Positions 61,281-64,000 of a DNA stretch of 64,000 bases are shown one piece after another. The first letter of the stretch is position 1, and each line of letters starts with the position of its first letter. The DNA is taken from NCBI RefSeq assembly GCF_012027635.1, contig NZ_SNUS01000001.1, forward strand, positions 1,302,001 to 1,366,000, given 5' to 3'. Origin of the DNA: Thermococcus sp. 21S9 (GTDB taxonomy: Archaea; Methanobacteriota_B; Thermococci; Thermococcales; Thermococcaceae). The notes below the pieces were generated by a model. The model was not told where the DNA came from. It did no database searches and saw only the letters and a program-made list of their open reading frames with translations. The translations under genes were made by a program, and so were the position numbers.

Positions 61281-61310
61281 TGCTAACACCTTAGCATTTG
61301 GCAATGCCAA
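61281..61310. promoter_or_regulatory. Two adjacent dyads in the CRISPR leader
   Basis: A 6-bp inverted repeat with 4-base spacing (61281-61296) is followed after one base by a second 6-bp inverted repeat around one central base (61298-61310). They are about 170-200 bases upstream of the first repeat. They could be binding sites for a host or Cas factor; this is inference. Confidence 0.4.
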
Positions 61311-61422
61311 TTTGGGGTTACTGCATACGGGCGAGACACCGCTTTACCATATTTTTAGAGCTTTTTGTCGACCCGTTTCTGCCAACAAGTTTTCCCCATA
61401 TTAGCATTAATCTCCAGAAAGG

Positions 61423-61430
61423 CTTAAATA
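61423..61430 (+). promoter_or_regulatory. TATA box of the precursor-crRNA transcript
   Basis: CTTAAATA preceded by the purine-rich AGAAAG (BRE). It lies 51-58 bases upstream of the first repeat. Confidence 0.55.
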
Positions 61431-61480
61431 TTGGGGGCCATTCTTCCTTTGTTGGGCGAAAAGAATGAATTTCGCGCCCT

Positions 61481-62318
61481 GTTGCAATAAGACTCGAGGA
61501 GAATTGAAAGCCGGGGAAGGGAAAGACGACCCTCCTACTGAACCTAAGTTGCAATAAGACTCGAGGAGAATTGAAAGCGTATTTCTTGCGGAGCTCAAGC
61601 AGAGCCTTTAACTGTTGCAATAAGACTCGAGGAGAATTGAAAGTCAATGCTGACCGGGCCCTGTCCGCTCGGAAGGGTAAGTTGCAATAAGACTCGAGGA
61701 GAATTGAAAGCAGGGAATACATTGAAGCGTGGGGGCTGAAGCCGACAGAGTTGCAATAAGACTCGAGGAGAATTGAAAGGCGTTCAGTTTCAACTCTGAC
61801 GCTTCTAATTCTCCCCGTTGCAATAAGACTCGAGGAGAATTGAAAGGCTCTTTAGCCGGAATGAAGACTTTACGGCCCAGTTGTTGCAATAAGACTCGAG
61901 GAGAATTGAAAGTTCCGCTCTGGTCCGTTACTCTCACCGTATTAACGCCGGTTGCAATAAGACTCGAGGAGAATTGAAAGTTTAGGCAGTTCAACTATGG
62001 AATGGCTTATACGTGGTGTTGCAATAAGACTCGAGGAGAATTGAAAGTCGCTCGGATACTATGAGTTTTTCGGGGCGTTTTTCGTGTTGCAATAAGACTC
62101 GAGGAGAATTGAAAGCAGCAGAAATGGGATGGTCCGGGTCGGGAATCAGAACGTTGCAATAAGACTCGAGGAGAATTGAAAGTCCGTATAAATAGCACGG
62201 GGCATTATGCGTGCAATAAAGTTGCAATAAGACTCGAGGAGAATTGAAAGCCTTTATCACCGACTCGACGTACCTCATGCTCTCACCAGTTGCAATAAGA
62301 CTCAAAGAAAATCAAAAG
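61481..62318 (+). CRISPR. CRISPR array, 13 repeats of 30 nt and 12 spacers
   Basis: Repeat 1 is at 61481-61510; it begins GTTGCAATAAGACTCGAGGA and ends GAATTGAAAG. Repeats start at 61481, 61548, 61614, 61681, 61750, 61817, 61883, 61951, 62018, 62086, 62153, 62221 and 62289. The first 12 are identical as read. The last (62289-62318) keeps GTTGCAATAAGACT but is degenerate after that, marking the leader-distal end. Spacers are 36-39 nt. The repeat resembles the P. furiosus 30-nt type, including the GAATTGAAAG end that supplies the 8-nt crRNA tag (ATTGAAAG). No spacer target could be identified by eye. Confidence 0.97.
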
Positions 62319-62358
62319 CTCCGTACCCTTTGAGCTAAGTTCTAAAATCTGAGCAGAG

Positions 62359-62376
62359 AAAAAAGGGCAAAAGCCC
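62359..62376 (-). terminator. Intrinsic-type terminator after acyl-CoA synthetase gene
   Basis: On the minus strand GGGC-TTTT-GCCC forms a hairpin followed by a run of six T, directly after the stop codon of the gene at 62377. It would also separate that transcript from antisense reading into the CRISPR array. Confidence 0.55.
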
Positions 62377-63075
62377 TCAGAGAAGCATCCTCGCGTCGAC
62401 GGCAACGGCGCCGTCCTCGTAGGCGAAAATCGGGTTGATGTCGAGCTCCTTAATCTCGGGAAGCTCAAGGGCGAGTTCGCCGACCTTGACGATGATGTCG
62501 GCCAAAGCCTCGATGTCCACCGGCTTCTCACCGCGAGCTCCGGCGAGAATCGGGTAGGCCTTGATTTCCTTAATCATCTCAAGGGCTTCCTCCTTGGTAA
62601 TCGGGGCGACGCGGAAGGAAACGTCCTTGAGAATCTCGACGAAGATTCCACCGAGACCGAACATGATGGCCGGACCGAACTGCGGGTCGCGTATCATACC
62701 GACGATAACTTCCTTGCCGAGCGGGAGCATCTTGTAGATTATGACGCCCCAGAGGTCTGCGTCCGGCTTGTACTTCTTGGCGTTCTCCATGATGGTCCTG
62801 AAGGCCTCCCTCGCCTCGTCGTCGTTCTTGATGTTGACCTTGACACCGCCGGCGTCGCTCTTGTGGATAATCTGCGGAGAAACGATTTTCATGACGACGG
62901 GGTAGCCGATTTCACGGGCGAACTTAACAGCCTCCTCCTCGTTGGTCGCGACCTTGAAGTCCGGAACCGGGACGCCGTAAAGGCGGAGTATCTCCTTCGC
63001 CTCGGGCTCAACGAGGGGCCTGTTCTCGGCCTTGGCCTTCTCGATTATCTTCCTTGCCTCTTCGACACGGCTCAT
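62377..63075 (-). CDS. acdB: ADP-forming acetyl/acyl-CoA synthetase, beta subunit
   Basis: About 232 residues, an ATP-grasp domain. The phospho-transfer His is in IIHKSDAGGVKVNI (about residues 69-82). ILKDVSFRVAPITKEEA and IKELDINPIFAYEDGAVAVDARM carry ATP- and metal-binding residues. With the alpha subunit (not in this window) it converts acyl-CoA, ADP and phosphate to acid, CoA and ATP, the main substrate-level phosphorylation step of peptide and sugar fermentation in Thermococcales. Several isoenzymes exist; substrate range is not determinable here. ATG 63075 follows GAGGTGATTGAG; TATA (CCTTTTAACC, minus strand) at about 63122-63131. Confidence 0.92.
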   Translation of the reverse strand: MSRVEEARKIIEKAKAENRPLVEPEAKEILRLYGVPVPDFKVATNEEEAVKFAREIGYPVVMKIVSPQIIHKSDAGGVKVNIKNDDEAREAFRTIMENAKKYKPDADLWGVIIYKMLPLGKEVIVGMIRDPQFGPAIMFGLGGIFVEILKDVSFRVAPITKEEALEMIKEIKAYPILAGARGEKPVDIEALADIIVKVGELALELPEIKELDINPIFAYEDGAVAVDARMLL

Positions 63076-63217
63076 CTCAATCACCTCGTAAGCTTGACGT
63101 TTATCACTCAGAGGGGAAGGTTAAAAGGGTTTCCATTTGCAAAGTTTTGGTTCAAGCCCAGTTGAAGCCGTGGGAGGCTATAAATAGGACAAAGGCCAAA
63201 GTTAATCGGTGAACAAT

Positions 63218-64000
63218 ATGAGGAAACGGTTCTTTCCCTTGGTCGTTTCGCTCGTTGTCATTGTTCTCGTTGCCCTCTCCTTCCAGGGTGAGAAGGCCTC
63301 GACGAGCGACGTTACGGTTGCACTCTACAGCTCGGCGAGCGTTGGGGTCGTCGAGCGAACCTTCGAGGTGGAGCTGAAGGCCGGGATAAACGAGGTTCCT
63401 CTGAAGGAGCTTTCGGGCCTGGGCCTGGCGGAGGTGAGCGTCAGACCCCTCGACGACGGCGTCTCTGTCATGGGTCTCTTCGGTAGCGGTGAGAGCAAAG
63501 TTGGGAGCGACGTTGAGGTCGGCCTGAAGAACGGGGAAGTCATAGCAGGGAAATACCTCGGAACCCGGGACGGAAAAATAGCGGTCGAGGGAGACGGCTA
63601 CTACCTGATAAACCCGAACGAGGTCGCCTACTTCAAAACGAAGGACCTCGAGGGGTCGAGCGTTTACGCCGTCCTCAGGTCGGAGAAGGCCGGGAAGTTC
63701 CGGGTGAGCGTCACCTACCGCGTTTCCGGGGTAAGCTGGGAGAGCAGGTACAGGCTGTACATCGGCGACCAGGCCGAGCTCAGGGGTTACGTTGTCATAA
63801 AGAACCCCACCGACAGGGAGTTCAGCGATGCCAAAGTTCTCCTCGTCGCTGGAGATGTCAATTTCTACGGCTCTTCAACCACGCCCGTGGTTCTCTACGC
63901 GAAGGCTGGGGAAACGAGCGAGGTAACGGTTGACTCGCCGGAGAAGGTCGAGGCCTTCTACCTCTACCGCCTCGGCGTTGCGGACATCAAAGCGGGGAGC
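63218..64000 (+). CDS. Secreted/anchored beta-rich protein, N-terminal part (DUF4139-like)
   Basis: 261 codons are visible and the frame remains open at the window's end. A signal peptide or anchor (RKRFFPLVVSLVVIVLVALSF) opens the protein. A beta-rich segment follows with DVTVALYSSASVGVVERTFEVELKAGINEV, then YRVSGVSWESRYRLYIGDQAELRGYVVIKNPTDREFSDAKVLLVAGDVN, which matches the usual DUF4139 pattern (a W-x-x-x-Y core followed by NPT, then x-L-x-x-G). Function of this family is unknown. ATG 63218 has CGGTGA eight bases upstream. Its divergent neighbour is acdB. Confidence 0.7.
   Translation, partial: MRKRFFPLVVSLVVIVLVALSFQGEKASTSDVTVALYSSASVGVVERTFEVELKAGINEVPLKELSGLGLAEVSVRPLDDGVSVMGLFGSGESKVGSDVEVGLKNGEVIAGKYLGTRDGKIAVEGDGYYLINPNEVAYFKTKDLEGSSVYAVLRSEKAGKFRVSVTYRVSGVSWESRYRLYIGDQAELRGYVVIKNPTDREFSDAKVLLVAGDVNFYGSSTTPVVLYAKAGETSEVTVDSPEKVEAFYLYRLGVADIKAGS

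Larger units (their letters stand above)
60970..61480. promoter_or_regulatory. CRISPR leader and cas2 upstream region
   Basis: 511 bases without a gene. The cas2 promoter is at the left end. The right part is an AT-rich leader. It contains two dyads: TGCTAA-CACC-TTAGCA at 61281-61296 and TTGGCA-A-TGCCAA at 61298-61310. The TATA CTTAAATA (61423-61430) puts precursor-crRNA transcription at about 61455, 26 bases before the first repeat. Confidence 0.7.

Noticed and set aside
61318-62305. Several minus-strand open frames of 60-134 codons across the CRISPR array
   Set aside because: They read through the repeats, giving the same peptide over and over from the 30-nt repeat; no ribosome binding site or promoter supports them.
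63102-63107. TATCAC in the acdB leader as a Tgr/TrmBL1 operator
   Set aside because: Only one half-site; the base positions expected to hold GTGATA read GGGGAA.

Overview
The window looks like a chromosomal segment of a hyperthermophilic archaeon of the genus Thermococcus (Thermococcales). The grounds are: an ADP-dependent glucokinase and cupin-type phosphoglucose isomerase, a mannosylglycerate operon, the sulfur-response regulator SurR beside protein disulfide oxidoreductase, an archaeal RNA polymerase operon with split A'/A'' subunits, TATA/BRE promoters, GGTG-type ribosome binding sites with many GTG/TTG starts, and a 30-nt CRISPR repeat close to the Pyrococcus furiosus type. The species cannot be fixed from the sequence alone.

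Layout. 0-6 kb: a truncated cation efflux protein, a membrane protein, a radical SAM/SPASM enzyme divergent from a winged-helix regulator with a perfect palindrome between them, and TauE- and TDT-type anion transporters. 5.5-9 kb: a NifX-like protein divergent from an iron/metallophore-type ABC importer. 9-12 kb: TPR protein, RNase Z, TraB-like protein, mini-KH protein. 11.9-18.6 kb: sugar metabolism (pgiA, glkA), then the mannosylglycerate operon mpgS-mpgP-manC-manB. 18.6-24.2 kb: an AT-richer accessory block in which a three-gene cassette (secreted anchored protein, ABC-2 permease, small exported membrane protein) occurs twice in tandem and ends in one ATPase. 24.2-28 kb: two half-size COG0701 permeases and a Ni/Co ECF transporter. 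28-31 kb: translation genes (L44e, S27e, eIF2-alpha, Nop10, PAC2) and a ferritin-like protein. 31-37.6 kb: split LysO, a probable C/D box sRNA, alanine aminotransferase, a P-loop kinase-like protein with a ThiS-like partner, and topoisomerase I. 37.6-40.5 kb: geranylgeranyl reductase, ferredoxin and SurR, divergent from Pdo. 40.7-50.2 kb: the RNA polymerase/ribosomal operon. 50-53 kb: phosphodiesterase, NreA-type repair protein, tRNA-Ser(GCU) and tRNA-Cys(GCA). 53-62.3 kb: a type I-B (Cst/Tneap) CRISPR-Cas locus with a 13-repeat array. 62.4-64 kb: ADP-forming acyl-CoA synthetase beta subunit and a truncated secreted protein.

How it fits together. Three intergenic regions carry matches to the SurR motif GTTn3AACn5GTT: surR/pdo, the NifX/ABC importer pair, and the Ni/Co transporter. 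In the last, a pair of direct repeats over the predicted transcription start adds a likely metal-responsive repressor site. This suggests that redox/sulfur state and metal supply are coordinated, perhaps to feed NiFe hydrogenases (inference). The most novel candidates are the duplicated ABC-2 cassette, whose two copies share a promoter box, and the C/D box sRNA placed exactly downstream of a TATA box. All calls come from reading the sequence; no database search was run.
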